Numbered from the stretch's first letter, positions 35,479 through 46,815 are shown. The stretch: DNA of 64,000 nt from Hippophae tibetana (GCA_037013495.1 CM072806.1:27282001-27346000); one strand, 5' to 3'. A program made the numbers and translations. The notes: generated by a model not told the origin, from the sequence alone.

Positions 35479-37351
35479 TGATGAGTCACAAGATCGCCAT
35501 TAGAAATACCGATCTTGCGTAATCTTTTGGGTTTATATTTTTTAAAACTCTTGCAAGTGCACGAATAATTTTATAGAAAATGTTATGTATACTCTCAAGG
35601 TCGATCTAAGTAAGCAATATATGTGGTTTTTAATTTATTATTCAAAATCTTAAAAACGAAAATAAATCATAAACATCTTATCACAATATTTTAGTTTTTT
35701 TTTCCTAATCTAATAATATAAAAATAAATATAGATATATATTCAATAAATAATAATGCAAATTTTTATCATTCATAACAGTTGAGTATTTAAGGATATAA
35801 TAATTAAGTTAATTATATTTGCTCATACTATTTAGGTTATTGAATATGTAAATTGATATTTGTTGATTTTCTCTTTTTGGTATGAAAATGTTCTTATGTA
35901 GGGCAGGGCCCAAAATCTTTTGTTTAATGTTAATTAACTAATATTCTTAGACGGAGCCTATTAATTAATTAATTATTAAATTTCAGCTTTATTTCTAAGA
36001 ATATAGCAAACCATGTAATCAAACCTTTAGGCGGAATTAGTTAATTAGACTTTATTCAATGTGTTTAAATTAAACCTAAGAATTTAATTATCTAAGTACT
36101 AAATTTCAAGTTTTAAAACCATTACTAAAAATATGTTGTCAATAAATTTTTAAATAATGATTCTTATAAAAACTTTTGAAATAGAGTTTCACTCTAATTA
36201 TGGGGTGATTGTACCAACAAATAAAAGAGCACTACTCTAAATCAGACCGAATAATTAAACCTTAAAATCTAATTTTCATATTTAAGTTTGTAATGAAAAT
36301 AATATATCTCTCTCTAACATTCTTAATATAAAATCTTGAAAAAAAATAAAATCAATTTATTTTATAGAAATATTTTACCTATTTAGTAATTCGCAAGCAT
36401 AACAACATTATAATTATATCATATTTACAAATAGTCAGCAATGTTAAATTTAACTAGAAAAATTAAATATAACATAAAAAGATAACCGTAAAGAATCCAT
36501 TAAAATAATACCTTAAAATAATCCTTACAATAGTTTAATGCTAATTTTGTTGTTAGAAAACATCCAAACGAATTTGCATCTCTGCTTATTGAATAAAAAA
36601 AATAAAAATCTAAAAAAACATAGCTAGTTTTTCGCGAAAATAAAAGAATTTAACAACTAAAAAATGAAAACATTCTAGAGAGAGAAAGAGATCAGAAAAT
36701 TGTGTGTTTTACAATGGAGAAAGATAATCCTCTTATAGGTGAGGAAAAGGCCAAAAAAGGGAGAAAATGTTTCAAATTTTGAATTTAGACGTATTTGGAT
36801 AGGTTGTCATGCGTATGGAGCTCGAATATTTTTGGAAAATGGGCATTTGGCACGCGTAGGATACAACGCACGCAGGACGTGACACAGTGTGTCAGGCTTG
36901 TGCTGGCTGCGTGCGCTGGCTAGGTGTGTGCCAGTTACGTGCGGACGTGTGCTAGGAATGTGTGGACATGCACGCTAATTTCTGCACACAGGACTCGGTA
37001 CGAATGGGTAGCTGTGTATGGGACTTGGCACGGATGGGCATCTGTGCGCGTGATTTTTGCCTCTTTGACATTTTTGACCGTTTTGACCTATTTTATCAAA
37101 TTTTTCCATCCTTTTGACTTCTCCTCATATCTTTTCTCAACATATTTGTGATATATTACCTCCAATATTTTTCTTCGAGTTTATTTTTAAGTTATTTTTG
37201 AATGAAAATACCTGAAAAACAATAAAAATACCAGTGATATCGAAAAGACAAATTTATATAAAAAATAATAAAATCATACAAATATGAATATATTTAATCA
37301 ATTAAAGTATATTAAATCTTGGTAATTTTAGTGCTTTTAAAGCACTCATCA
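35479..37351 (-). repeat. 5' LTR of non-coding element copy 3
   Basis: Partner of 31097-32910. The terminal hairpin is intact: AGTGCTTTTAAAGCACT at 37330-37346. The GC-richer block at 36790-37050 has repeated gtgc, cgtg and ggcac words; the plus-strand open frame 36924-37151 lies in it and is not a gene. Confidence 0.85.
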
Positions 37352-38689
37352 ATGTGCATTATGAAGTCTATTCTTAGTAGTTTAGATTTTCCAAGCTAAA
37401 GTTTTAAGGAAGATTCTATATTACGATAGTAATTTAAGACTTATTTAGAAACTAAATATTGATTCATGACATAATTGGTTAAAATTGTAGACCAGTGGTA
37501 AGAATAGTCCCATGATAGCATTTTCTCTCAATTTGAGCTGAGCTTATTTTATTTATTGCTTTATGTTATCTTTTAAAACAACTTTTATAAAACCTCATTT
37601 GTTAATCTACTAACAATCTAATAAGTAGTGATAGTTATTGTTAACAATCCTCATGGGTATGACAACCCATGATCTTAATTTTCTTATCACTTGTATAATT
37701 TGATTACGTATACTTATGTGTATCATAGCGTATCACTAGCCTTTGATATGTTTAGGTTTGTGTTAGGAACACACAAAAGCTTAAAGCTTTCAACTTTTAT
37801 TAATCCATCAAATCTTGGACATTTCTTGGCCTCATTTTTTGGTCCACTTGGAAATCTTGGACATTTGGATGTTTCTTGGATCATATCATTTCCTCTTTTG
37901 CAAGAGGATTTTTCCTTGAATCCTTAGCAATCGATTCCGAACTTCATATTTTTGTTGCTTTTCTCTTTCAATACATTCTTTGTTCAATTTCTCATTACTT
38001 CATGAATCATTCCTATTTGACATATTGAAAACTAAAACACACAAAAGAATGTTAGAAGTAAAATACCATGACACTCTCTACTCATGTGTTTGGCACTCAA
38101 GCTTTCTTTGGGTTCCTTAACAAAAAAAAATATCCCAATCAAAACTCACAAAATTTGTAGAGTTCACTAACACCAATGGTAGCTCAAATAAGTAGAAAAT
38201 TAACCTAAGGAGTCAAAAAAAAAACTGAACAATTTAGGGACTCAACAAAAATTCAGATAGCAAAGGATTACTATAAACTAACTTAGACAACAAAGATAAA
38301 TCTTGGAAAGGAAGTGGATTGCAAAATTGGACTAGTACAAAAAAAGTGGACGGCAAAGGGGATTTTGAGATTTGACACTAATTTTTTCTTTACAATAGAT
38401 TTGAAACTAATGTTTTTTACTCAAACATGAAACAAGAACTAAAGATGAAAAATTTGACAAGAAGAAGGAAAAAAAGATGACAAATAAGAATTTGACTAGA
38501 AAAAAGAAAACAAAGACTCCAAAGAAAATGATGATGATGAAGAAGAATCCAACGAAAACAACAACGAAACCTGAAAGAACTCAAAGAAGTTAGAAACTAC
38601 AGGATGAGAGAACAAGTAAAGAAAAATAAAGAAAATAAAAGGATATAAATCTGAATTTTTAGAGCCTAAGCTGTTATACTAATAGATTC
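37352..38689. other. Degraded repeat debris
   Basis: No gene. 37760-37810 shares 'aggaacacacaaaagcttaa' with 'aggaacacaagaagagctta' at 38958, suggesting remnants of two LTRs of one old element. An A-rich stretch with 'gatgatgatgaagaagaat' (38531) resembles leaders of LTR elements. Positions 38664-38683 (gagcctaagctgttatacta) could be a decayed minus-strand initiator-Met PBS. Confidence 0.35.
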
Positions 38690-39010
38690 CAACCCCGTAA
38701 AACAAGTCTTGAGAGCAAGAGACACCCTATCTTTGAGAACCTCAAAAAAGCATCTAGAAACCCAACAACAATAAATAGTGATTCAACTCAAGAAAGCTAA
38801 ATTTCTGATTGTAATAAAGATCTTGACCCATTGGCTATAGAAGAGCCAAGAACCAAAGGTATCATTGTGGAATAGGAAGCACTACAAGGTTTTTCAAGTC
38901 TTGATAAGCTATTGAATGCCACAAAGTTTCTTAATCTTTGATAAATTCTAGTTCTTATTAGGAACACAAGAAGAGCTTAAAGCTCACAACTTTTATGAAT
39001 TTTATTTCAT
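38690..39010 (-). repeat. Degraded LTR-like repeat related to 27470-27720
   Basis: Shares the phrase around 'cttgacccattggctat' and the following 'gaaccaaagg' or 'gaaccttgg' words with 27590-27700. It also shares the aggaacacaagaagagctta word with 37765. Family not identified. Confidence 0.4.
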
Positions 39011-39149
39011 GATTAAAAACACATTTCTTATGGATAAGATAATATGTATTATAGCCAAAATATAAAGCACTAATTCTAACTAGTAAAGGAATAAAAAATC
39101 CTAGAAATAAAAAAGATTATAAATGATAATGAAAATATGTCCAGATTTC

Positions 39150-39930
39150 ATGGTACAAATTGTGAGTTCTTTTTTGGCCTAGAGATGAGGATCAAGAAGC
39201 ATCACTAAAGGATACATGGAATGTTCCAATTGAGCGTATCAATCAAGGAGTTACTTACTTATTGTGCTAGCTTTGGATCATGGAGCAAAAGTTATAAAAT
39301 AAAATTCTGCTTGGAAAATTCTATGAGCAACTATCAATATTTCCATAGTATCTTTGTTATCCGATATCTAATTGAGGCAAATCCAAATGTTTTAGAAAGC
39401 TTATAGAATGGGGTACAATCTTTGCATGGATACAAAGTTTTCAATTTGGACTTTTACTAGGCCAAAGTGGGCTAACATGTTACGGCTAGAAATTTGGGCA
39501 AATTGTTTACAAAAAGACTCTTTCTTGAAGAGTGCCACTTGAGTGAAATTTCTTTAAGTTTTTATGCATTTGTTTTTGAGAAATAACTATTGTTTTTGGA
39601 TAAATTTATCTTAATTTTTTTTTATAAATATCAATTAGGATTTTATAATTACCTTATTAGCTAGTTTATTTTTATTTCTGACCTATATAAGGCCGAATCT
39701 ATGTAATGAGAATGAAGATCATATATTATGAATGAAATTATGAGAGTTTTCCTCTTAGTTCTTAACTAAAAATTTTCAAAATTTATCAAAACTTAGGAAA
39801 CCTTGGTCTCTTTCAAAGCTACGACCTTTTGGGTTCACGTTGTCGTGTTCCTCATGGGTTTTCAAGGCTAGTTATTTTGGAGTTTGTATCACCTAGTAAA
39901 CGTTTGGATTGAGAAAGTCTTATATATACC
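39150..39930 (+). mobile_element. Possible solo LTR fragment
   Basis: The end has an LTR-like layout: T-rich U3, 'cctatataaggc' at 39682-39693 as a TATA box, then a short R/U5-like region to ~39930. No partner, PBS or TSD. The 61-codon open frame at 39221-39406 has no domain. Confidence 0.3.
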
Positions 39931-40467
39931 ACTATATATGTGATTTTTTTTGTTACATAAATTTAAAGTCTAGTTTTTTAAAAATAAAAAAGGTAGAATA
40001 CGTTGTAGGTTTTTTGAAAATCGCCAAGAAAAGATGTTTTTCTTAAAAATTGACAAGATAAGTATACATGAATAAAAAACTTTATGTGAAACAAAATTAA
40101 AATAAAAGAGAAGTTTTTTTATAAGGGAGAAATAATGAATTTTTTATGAAAAAGAAAAAAATATCTAATAAAAAATAAAAAATATGCTTAAAACAATTTA
40201 AAAAAAAGAATATATTATGCTTAGCGTGCATCTCTTTTTCATATTAATACCACCATATTTGTAACATTGGTTTCTCAAGCTTCTTAGTGTTACTGCTTTA
40301 AGATGTTTGGATCTATTTCTCATCGCTTTTCTTTTCCCCTTATTCTTGTTAGAGACAGGGTGCTACCGCTATATTTTTTCCCCGGTTACATCAAGTTTAT
40401 TGTGTTTCAGATATACTAGTCCAACACATCGAACCCACCAATAATGGGGTTTAGTGGTCCAAAGGCG
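39931..40467. other. Unassigned stretch before Copia element 2
   Basis: A-rich to 40220, then a mixed-composition segment to 40467. No gene or repeat recognised. Confidence 0.35.
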
Positions 40468-40682
40468 TGTTAGGAACTAAAACATAGAAAACTTTATAAT
40501 TTCATTGAAAGATTTGGCATCTAAATAACCATTTACAAACTAATTGAAAAAGAGAACATAACTCCATGATGGAACTTGTGGTAGGAACAACTAACTAAAT
40601 TGAGATCAATAATCATGCGTCTGATATACCAGGGCTTATTAAAACTGCAAATCTAACAAAAAAGTCCTAAATTTTCTCTTCA
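40468..40682 (-). repeat. 3' LTR of Copia element 2
   Basis: Matches 44579-44784 nearly base for base apart from small indels; for example both share 'aactttataatttcatt', 'aactaactaaattgagatca' and 'cctaaattttctcttca'. Confidence 0.92.
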
Positions 40683-40846
40683 TTCCTCCTAAAACTAGTT
40701 TATATCAGTTACTAGTTTAATTTAGGAACTTGACAGACTCACAACTGCCTTCGAAACCTTTGGAATGCATCCAATGTGAGGGGTTTTGTCATCACATCTG
40801 CCAGCTGCTCTTATGTCCCGCAATATACTAACTCTACCATTCCTTC

Positions 40847-41498
40847 TCATGTGAAATCATGAAGAAAATGATAATGCACATCAATGTACTTGCTTCGACC
40901 ATGTAGCACATGATTCTTTGATAGCTTGATTGTGGAGCTATTATCACAGAGGATTGTGGTGCTGCACTTACTTTTCTCTAGACTCAATTTCTCTAATATC
41001 CTACTCATCCAAACAGCTTGACTAGCACCTTGACTAGCACATCTAACTGCAACCACGAATTCTGCTTCTGTAGTTGAGAGTATGACTATAGGTTGTTTTC
41101 TAGAAGACCAGGCAACAACTTTTGAACCTAACATGAAAACATATCCTGATGTGCTCTTGTGATCATCTAAATCTCCTCCATAATTTCTATCTGCATAACC
41201 AATCAAGCTTTCAAAATTCCCTTCCCTTTTGTAATTTCTATCTGCATAACCAATCAAGCTTTCAAAATTCCCTTCCCTTTTGTAAAAGATTCCAAACTCA
41301 ATGTTTCCTTTCAAATATTGCAAGATTCTCTTTGCTGCTAGCATATGCAACTCAGGGCTTTTCCATGTACATGCTAATCAAACTTACTACATACATTAAA
41401 TTTGGCCTTGTGGTCATCAAATACATGAGAGATCCTACCATTTTCTTATACATAGACTCATCTACTCGCACCCTATTCTCATTTTTAAAAAACTTACA
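40847..41498 (-). pseudogene. Copia element 2 RNase H with in-frame duplication
   Basis: The 167-codon open frame 40847-41350 contains KRILQYLKGNIEFGI, YADRNYGGDLDDHKSTSGYV, SRKQPIVILSTTEAEFV and KNHVLHGRSKYIDVHYHFL, the full block order of Copia RNase H. The first catalytic region (YADxDxAGD) reads YADRNYGGD, with the key Asp changed to Asn. A 17-residue segment around GNFESLIGYADRNY is present twice owing to a 51-bp tandem duplication. The remaining part to the RT fragment is frameshifted. Confidence 0.88.
41181..41282. repeat. Exact 51-bp tandem duplication
   Basis: Units 41181-41231 and 41232-41282 are identical. The length is a multiple of three, so the RNase H frame stays open across both. 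Confidence 0.97.
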
Positions 41499-42415
41499 TT
41501 ATAGGAAAATGGGATTATAAACCAAATTGCAATTCTCCATCCTAAACCTCCTCAACACTTCTAAGGCATATTTTCCTTGGCACATGTAGTTAGATATGTC
41601 AAACTCTCTTAGCATGGAATGTTTAAATTTAGCAAACATCAATTCATCATTGCTAGTAAATATTAAATCATCTACATATAGATTGACTATGAGAATCTTA
41701 CCTCTCTTATTTTCGGTAATGAACAAAGTATGTTCACTATAACACTTTTCAAACCCTTGACTCATGAAATGTGCCTCTACGTGGCTGAACTAAGCTCATG
41801 GAGCTTGTTTTAGTCCATTGAGAGCCTTTTTAACTTATATACTTTCTAAGGGTGGCTTTTGGATTCATATCCCTTTGGCTGCTCTATGTACACTTCTTCA
41901 TTGAGCTCCTTATGCAAGAAATCCGCTTAGCCACCAACCGAGCTTTGAATTTGTCAACTTCTCCATTTTTTTTCACCTGTAGGTAAATCAGTTAGTTCCC
42001 ATGTATTGTTCCTTTCTATAGCTTTGATTTCCATGTCCATAGCTATTCTCCATTTGTCATGCTCCATTACCACCTCAAAATGTATTGGATTTGCTGAAGA
42101 AAATAAGCCCAGAGTCATATTTAGTTCTTCTTCCTCTAAGAGCCCCTCCTCACTTGTATAATCTCTCATCCACACTGGAGTTCTTCTGATTCTTCCTTCT
42201 CTTGATCTTGATAATTCTCCTCCATCCTTACCATTTTGAGTGTCATTGATTTTTTCTTCAACCTCTTTATTGATTGCTTCGTCATTTCCTTCATTCATAG
42301 CCTCATTGTATTTCCCATCATGCCATTTCAGATCAGCTATTTCAAATTCTTCATAACTCTTATCCCAATTCCAATATTTTTCTTCATCAAAGACGACATC
42401 CTTATTGATTACCAC
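41499..42415 (-). pseudogene. Copia element 2 reverse transcriptase remnant with internal deletion
   Basis: 41499-41765 keeps the catalytic block LYVDDLIFTSND and the EFDISNYM segment. 41954-42415 (153 codons) holds the acidic spacer after integrase (RRTPVWMRDY) and the RT entrance (WRIAMDMEIKAIERNNTWEL). The stretch between them (~41766-41953) is too short to encode the missing fingers and palm blocks, so roughly 120 codons are deleted relative to the family. Confidence 0.82.
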
Positions 42416-43322
42416 ATTCTATGAAATGGGATTATAGAGCCTATATGCCTTGGATTCTTCAGTTACTCCTAAGAACACATAAGTGGAACTCTTTACCTCT
42501 AGTTTTGTTCTTTTCACATCAGGCACATGGACACGTGTCATACATCCAGACCCTAAAATGCAACACCGAGGGTTTGTTTCCATTCCAAGCATCCTCGAGT
42601 GTTTGATCCTTCATAGCCAATGTAAGACTCCAATTTAGGACGTAAGTGGTCCAATTAACTACCTCTGGCCATAATGACTTGGGGATCTTCTTCTTTGATA
42701 ACATACATCGAACCATATTCATCATGGTTCGATTTTTCCATTCTAGTATACCATTCTGTTGTGGTGTATATGTTGTAGTTAGTTGTCTTTTGATACCATG
42801 CTTGGTACAAAATTCATTGAATTTAATGGATGTGAATTCTCCACCTTGATCAGTTCTTAAGCATTTGATATGCCCTCCTATTTCCTTTTCAACACAATTC
42901 TTAAAGCATTTGAACACACTTAATGCTTCTAATTTCTCCACTAAAAAATAAGTCCATTTTTTTTCTAGTGAAGTCATCAGTAAAGTATAGAAGATACCTC
43001 TTTTTTACTATTGGAGATGGGAGAGATAGGACCACAAATTTATGCATGGTCAAGATGAAGTTTCTCTGTGGCCCTCCAATTACTTTCTTTGGAATGGGAT
43101 CCTTGTGTTGTTTCCTAATCAAACAGTTTGTGCATACTATTGATGAAGGCTTAAATTAAGGCATGCCATGCACCATTTTCTTAAGCTAGAGAGTCCTTTA
43201 TATCTCAAGTACCCATAGCAACAGTGCCACAAGTGTGCCAAGTCTTGTGTAGATGTATAGGAACAAGGGAATTTTATACCAAGGGATCTTTGAGGCAGTG
43301 AGCTGGCTAGTATAACAAACAT
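42416..43322 (-). pseudogene. Copia element 2 integrase remnant
   Basis: 43137-43322 contains LAHLWHCCYGYLRYKGL, a decayed form of LWHxRxGHxxxxGL from the zinc-binding N-terminus. 42901-43122 has RKQHKDPIPK and YFTDDFTRK (first catalytic Asp). 42519-42977 has LRTDQGGEFTS (second Asp) and TPQQNGILEWKNRT (catalytic Glu), so the D-D-E triad is visible, but frames are broken between the pieces. Confidence 0.85.
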
Positions 43323-44560
43323 TCAATTTGTTGTCATTTCTATCTGTATTATAACCCCCTTTTCGGGATGATAAATTATGAGCTCTCCATGTTGAATAAG
43401 AATCGTCAGTCCTTCTTCTTGTAGTTGTCTAATGCTCATAATATTGTTCTTTAATTCTGGTACATAAAAGACTTCACCAACAACATGAGTAAAGCCATTT
43501 ACTCTTAATCTCACGTAGCCTTTGCCCATAATTTCCATCTTTGTGTTGTTTCCCACCTTTACTTTATGCATGAAGTTCACATTTAGATCACAAAACAAGT
43601 TCTTGTTACCACATATGTGGTTACTGCATCCAGAATCAATAAACCATACATAATCTCTTTAGGCATCATTTATCTCCACATATGCCATAAGCAACATTTC
43701 TTCTTCCTCACCTATTTTAGCATAGTTAGCTTCCTTATCCCAGTTTGGACATTCAAATTGAAATTTTCCTAGCTGGTGATAATGATAACATTCCATGGTT
43801 GCCTAGTTGCAGGGCTAGAGCCCCTTTTCTCTTCCCCTACCTCTGTAAGTACCTCAACCACGATCGAGCACACAATGTGGTTCTTCTGTTTGTATTTTGA
43901 AATTTCTGCTCATGGACAATCAGAGAACTTTGCAGCTCATTAATGGAAATTGTATCAATGTCTTTGGATTCCTCGATCGAGCACACAATGTAATTAAATT
44001 TCTCACTTAATGATCTGAGAATCTTCTCCACCATTATGACATCCTACATCTGTTCTTCATTATTTTGCATTTTGTTGGCCACAGATAACACTCTTGAGAA
44101 GTACTCGATCACTTCTTCTCTAGTCTTCATCTATAGAGTTTCAAATTCTCAATGAAGAGCTTGCATATGTGATATCTTAACACGTGCATTTTCATGAAAC
44201 TTTCTCTTCATTGATTCCCAAATCTGTTTAGAAGTATCCTTCACAAGAAGTCTCCAATATTGTTCAATTGATGATCTGAAAGAGGTAATTATTTACTCTA
44301 AAATCTTTTAGCTTCAATTCTATGAGATTCTAGCATTGTGTGTCTATCCGTGCCACTCCATTTTCTGGCTCAATATAGCCTATTTTGACTAGCCCCCAAT
44401 ATTCCTTAGAACGTAAGAATTTTTCCATCAACATACTCCAATGGTCATAGTGACCAACGAAGCGAGGAATGGCTGGCTACACATAATTCCATTTGGTTGT
44501 CATCTCGTTGTTTCTGCGAAGGCATCAAAGACTGCTGATTTCATTGATTAAGGCTTGGTG
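43323..44560 (-). pseudogene. Copia element 2 Gag, zinc knuckle and protease remnant
   Basis: 43323-43598 is the protease C-terminal half (GKGYVRLRVNG, VFYVPELKNNIMSI). Just upstream on the minus strand (~43600-43650) the frame reads WFIDSGCSNHICG, so the protease DSG is kept. A knuckle near 43745-43800 reads CYHYHQLGKFQFEC: one Cys is changed to Tyr and the usual GH is GK. 43837-44034 is a Gag piece (MVEKILRSLSEKFNYIVCSI). Farther right, Gag text is interrupted by stops. Confidence 0.82.
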
Positions 44561-44562
44561 GT

Positions 44563-44575
44563 GGCTTTGATACCA
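44563..44575 (-). other. Primer-binding site of Copia element 2
   Basis: Minus strand TGGTATCAAAGCC, three bases inside the 5' LTR; complementary to the initiator-Met tRNA 3' end with one change from TGGTATCAGAGCC. Confidence 0.88.
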
Positions 44576-44578
44576 CAA

Positions 44579-44784
44579 TGTTAGGAACTGAAACACAAAA
44601 AACTTTATAATTTCATTTATCAAATTTGGCATATAAATAGTCACTTATAAACTAACTAAAAAATTCCACGATCGAACTCGTGGTAGGAATAACTAACTAA
44701 ATTGAGATCAATAATCGTGCACGTGATAGACTAGGACTTATTAAAACTAAAAATCTAACAGAAAAGCCCTAAATTTTCTCTTCA
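44579..44784 (-). repeat. 5' LTR of Copia element 2
   Basis: About 206 bp, the partner of 40468-40682; TG...CA ends on the minus strand. Confidence 0.92.
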
Positions 44785-45187
44785 AGAGGACCCTATCTTT
44801 TATACCTTGTTTAGGTAAATTTTGAAATGAATAGTAGAGTTTGTGATATGTGTGATGTTAACTTGGGCATTTTATAGTCCTTTTTACTCGTTTTACCTCT
44901 CAGGAAATTAAACATAGTTGATTCAGATGGAACTTACAAGTTAAAAGAAAAGTATTTGGTATACTTAGTAGATGGAATATGCCTTATTTTGATTTTTTAT
45001 TTATAATTATTAGGTCATTGATTAAGTTCTTTGAGGATGTTATGGTTCAAGAGGGAAATAAAATAAAATTGTCTTTGAAGAGAAACAAGATTCTCCTATA
45101 CAAGGGGCAACAACAACGATACTAATTGTAATAAGAATATCTAGAGACTCATTGGTTCAAGATTGTACAGTGAATGAACCTCCATAA
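44785..45187 (+). other. Junction DNA and possible start of Copia 3 fragment
   Basis: No clear gene. From about 45010 one plus-strand frame reads IKFFEDVMVQEGNKIK, which resembles the linker after integrase of some Copia elements. This would make it the left end of the next pseudogene. Confidence 0.4.
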
Positions 45188-46078
45188 ATGAAAGAGAATC
45201 TGGTACAAGACAATGTTGATGTTGAAGAGGAACCTATATCACCTCAAGAACTTCAAGAACAAGTTCCTTTAAGGTGGTCCACAAGAGAGAGAAGAAGCAC
45301 AATATCTAAGGATTATGTTGTGTTCCTTCAAGAACATGAATTCGACATTGGCATGATGGAGGATGACCCTCTTATTCTCCATCAGGCTTTGGAAAGTACA
45401 AATTCTCATAAATAGATCGATGCCATGAATAAGGAAATAAAGTCAATGTATGAAAACAAAGTTTGAGATATCGTCCCATTACCTGAAGGTGTTAAACCTG
45501 TTGGTTGCAAATGAATATTTAAGACCAATTGAGCATATTGGTACAACTTACATGCTATCAAATCCACTTACTAAGAGATTGGTACCCAAACAATTTCACA
45601 ATCATGTCGCTCACATGGGTATCTATGCCACATAGGATTGTCAGATTTAGTGGGAGTTTGTATTTTATGTATCATGTTTTATATTTTATATGATATTTTA
45701 TTATTTGTATGTATCATGCAGTTATTCAAACTTCATTTATTCAGCTTTCAGTTATTCAGTTTATTATGCACTCTAATTTTTGATTGACCTCAAAATCAAG
45801 TTAAGTTAAAGTGACCAAATTGGAAATAGGCATGTGGATCACATTGCATGTAATTTCCAAACTACACATCCCCTTTATGATTCATGTCATTCAGTTATGT
45901 TTACACAGTGATTTATGTTGGTTTAGTTTTTCTTTATGAGACGAATACAACTTAAGTCATTGTGAATATGATTGATGGACGGAATTTTTTGATGACACAA
46001 AAGGCTATGACAGCACAATTTGAGTACTCAATTCGATTTTATCAATATATGTATAGACATATAGCCCAAGTAGGAGAT
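45188..46078 (+). pseudogene. Copia element 3 pol fragment with large internal deletion, plus 3' untranslated region
   Basis: 45188-45415 encodes the post-integrase linker and RT entrance: LRWSTRERRSTISKDYVVFL then EHEFDIGMMEDDP. The frame then shifts through DLVPLPEGV/GCK-like text (45470-45512). About 45525 it jumps directly to the extreme C-terminus of RNase H (IEHIGTTYMLSNPLTKRL, then HNHVAHMGIY). Nearly the whole RT and RNase H core is absent, which indicates an internal deletion. The 3' stretch to 46078 has no long frame and ends with a purine tract, AGTAGGAGAT, before the LTR. Confidence 0.75.
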
Positions 46079-46366
46079 TGTTGGAATTAATTTCAATTAA
46101 TTACAATATATATGGGCATATATGTGATATAAATATATATTGAATAATATACTGTCAAATATCTAATTAAACTCGTTATGAAGTGATCGAATTAAGTATT
46201 ATTTATCAAGGTTAATATGTGTCATGAGAAGTTAGCCCTTTAATGTGTAGAATAAGTATTAATAACTTTATGATTTAATGATGACCTAAATTATATAAAG
46301 TTTGGAAATAATACAATTATGCTATTAGTCCCTGGATAATACAATTAAATATGGAAATGTTTTGTA

Positions 46367-46815
46367 AATAAGGAAATATCCAATAAGGTAAGTTGTTGAA
46401 TTCAGAATTTGAATCCGCTTAGGATTCAATAAGGAAATTTCCAATAAGTCAAGTTTTGAATTCAGAATTTGAATCCGCTTAGGATTCAATAAGAAAATTT
46501 CCAATAAGGTAAGTTTTGAATTCAAAATTTGAATCCGCTTAGGATTTAGTAAGGAAATTTCTAATAAGGTAAATTTTGAATTCAAAATTTGAATTCGCTT
46601 AGGATTCAATAATGAAATCTCCAATAAGCCAAGTTTTAAATTCAAAATATGAATCCGCTAAGGATTCAATAAGGAAATTTTCAATAAGGCATGTTTTGAA
46701 TTTAGAATTTGAATCTGCTTAGGATTCGATAAGGAAATATCTAATAAGCCAAGTTTTGAATTCATAATTTGAAAATGCGTAGGATTCAATAAGGAAATAT
46801 CTAATAAAGGAAATA
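46367..46815. repeat. 60-bp tandem repeat array, ~7 copies
   Basis: The unit runs aataaggaaatttccaataa, then ggtaagttttgaattcagaa, then tttgaatccgcttaggattc. Copies differ by 5-15%, and the last copies are the most changed. The minus-strand open frame 46325-46645 is a by-product (repeating LLEISLLNPKRIQILNS). Confidence 0.95.

Larger units (their letters stand above)
31097..37351 (-). mobile_element. Non-coding LTR retrotransposon (LARD-like), copy 3
   Basis: LTRs 31097-32910 (1814 bp) and 35479-37351 (1873 bp) start tgatgag and end actcatca. The interior is 2.57 kb with no retroviral protein. The minus-strand PBS at 35458-35472 reads TGGTGTCGTTGCTGG. The purine tract before the 3' LTR is the reverse complement of caacccctaatcag (32911-32924). 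Flanks gggtg (31092-31096) and atgtg (37352-37356) match only 3 of 5, so the TSD is decayed. It is the same family as 19421-24787 and is more distantly related to 4884-11013. Confidence 0.87.
40468..44784 (-). mobile_element. Copia element 2, complete with short LTRs but degraded
   Basis: LTRs 40468-40682 and 44579-44784 (about 210 bp, tgttaggaact...ctcttca on the plus strand) flank Copia coding remnants in minus-strand order: Gag, zinc knuckle, protease, GAG-pre-integrase, integrase, RT and RNase H. The PBS is TGGTATCAAAGCC at 44575-44563 (initiator-Met tRNA). A purine tract, TTTTAGGAGGAA, sits at 40683-40694. The total of 4.3 kb is short for Copia because part of RT is deleted. Flanks aggcg and agagg do not give a clear TSD. 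Confidence 0.9.

Noticed and set aside
40463..44789. TSD for Copia element 2
   Set aside because: Flanks aggcg and agagg agree at only 3 of 5 positions; not claimed.
46325..46645. 106-codon frame with repeating LLEISLLNPKRIQILNS
   Set aside because: A by-product of the 60-bp tandem array, whose length is a multiple of three. Not a repeat protein gene: no promoter, no start context, inside an LTR.
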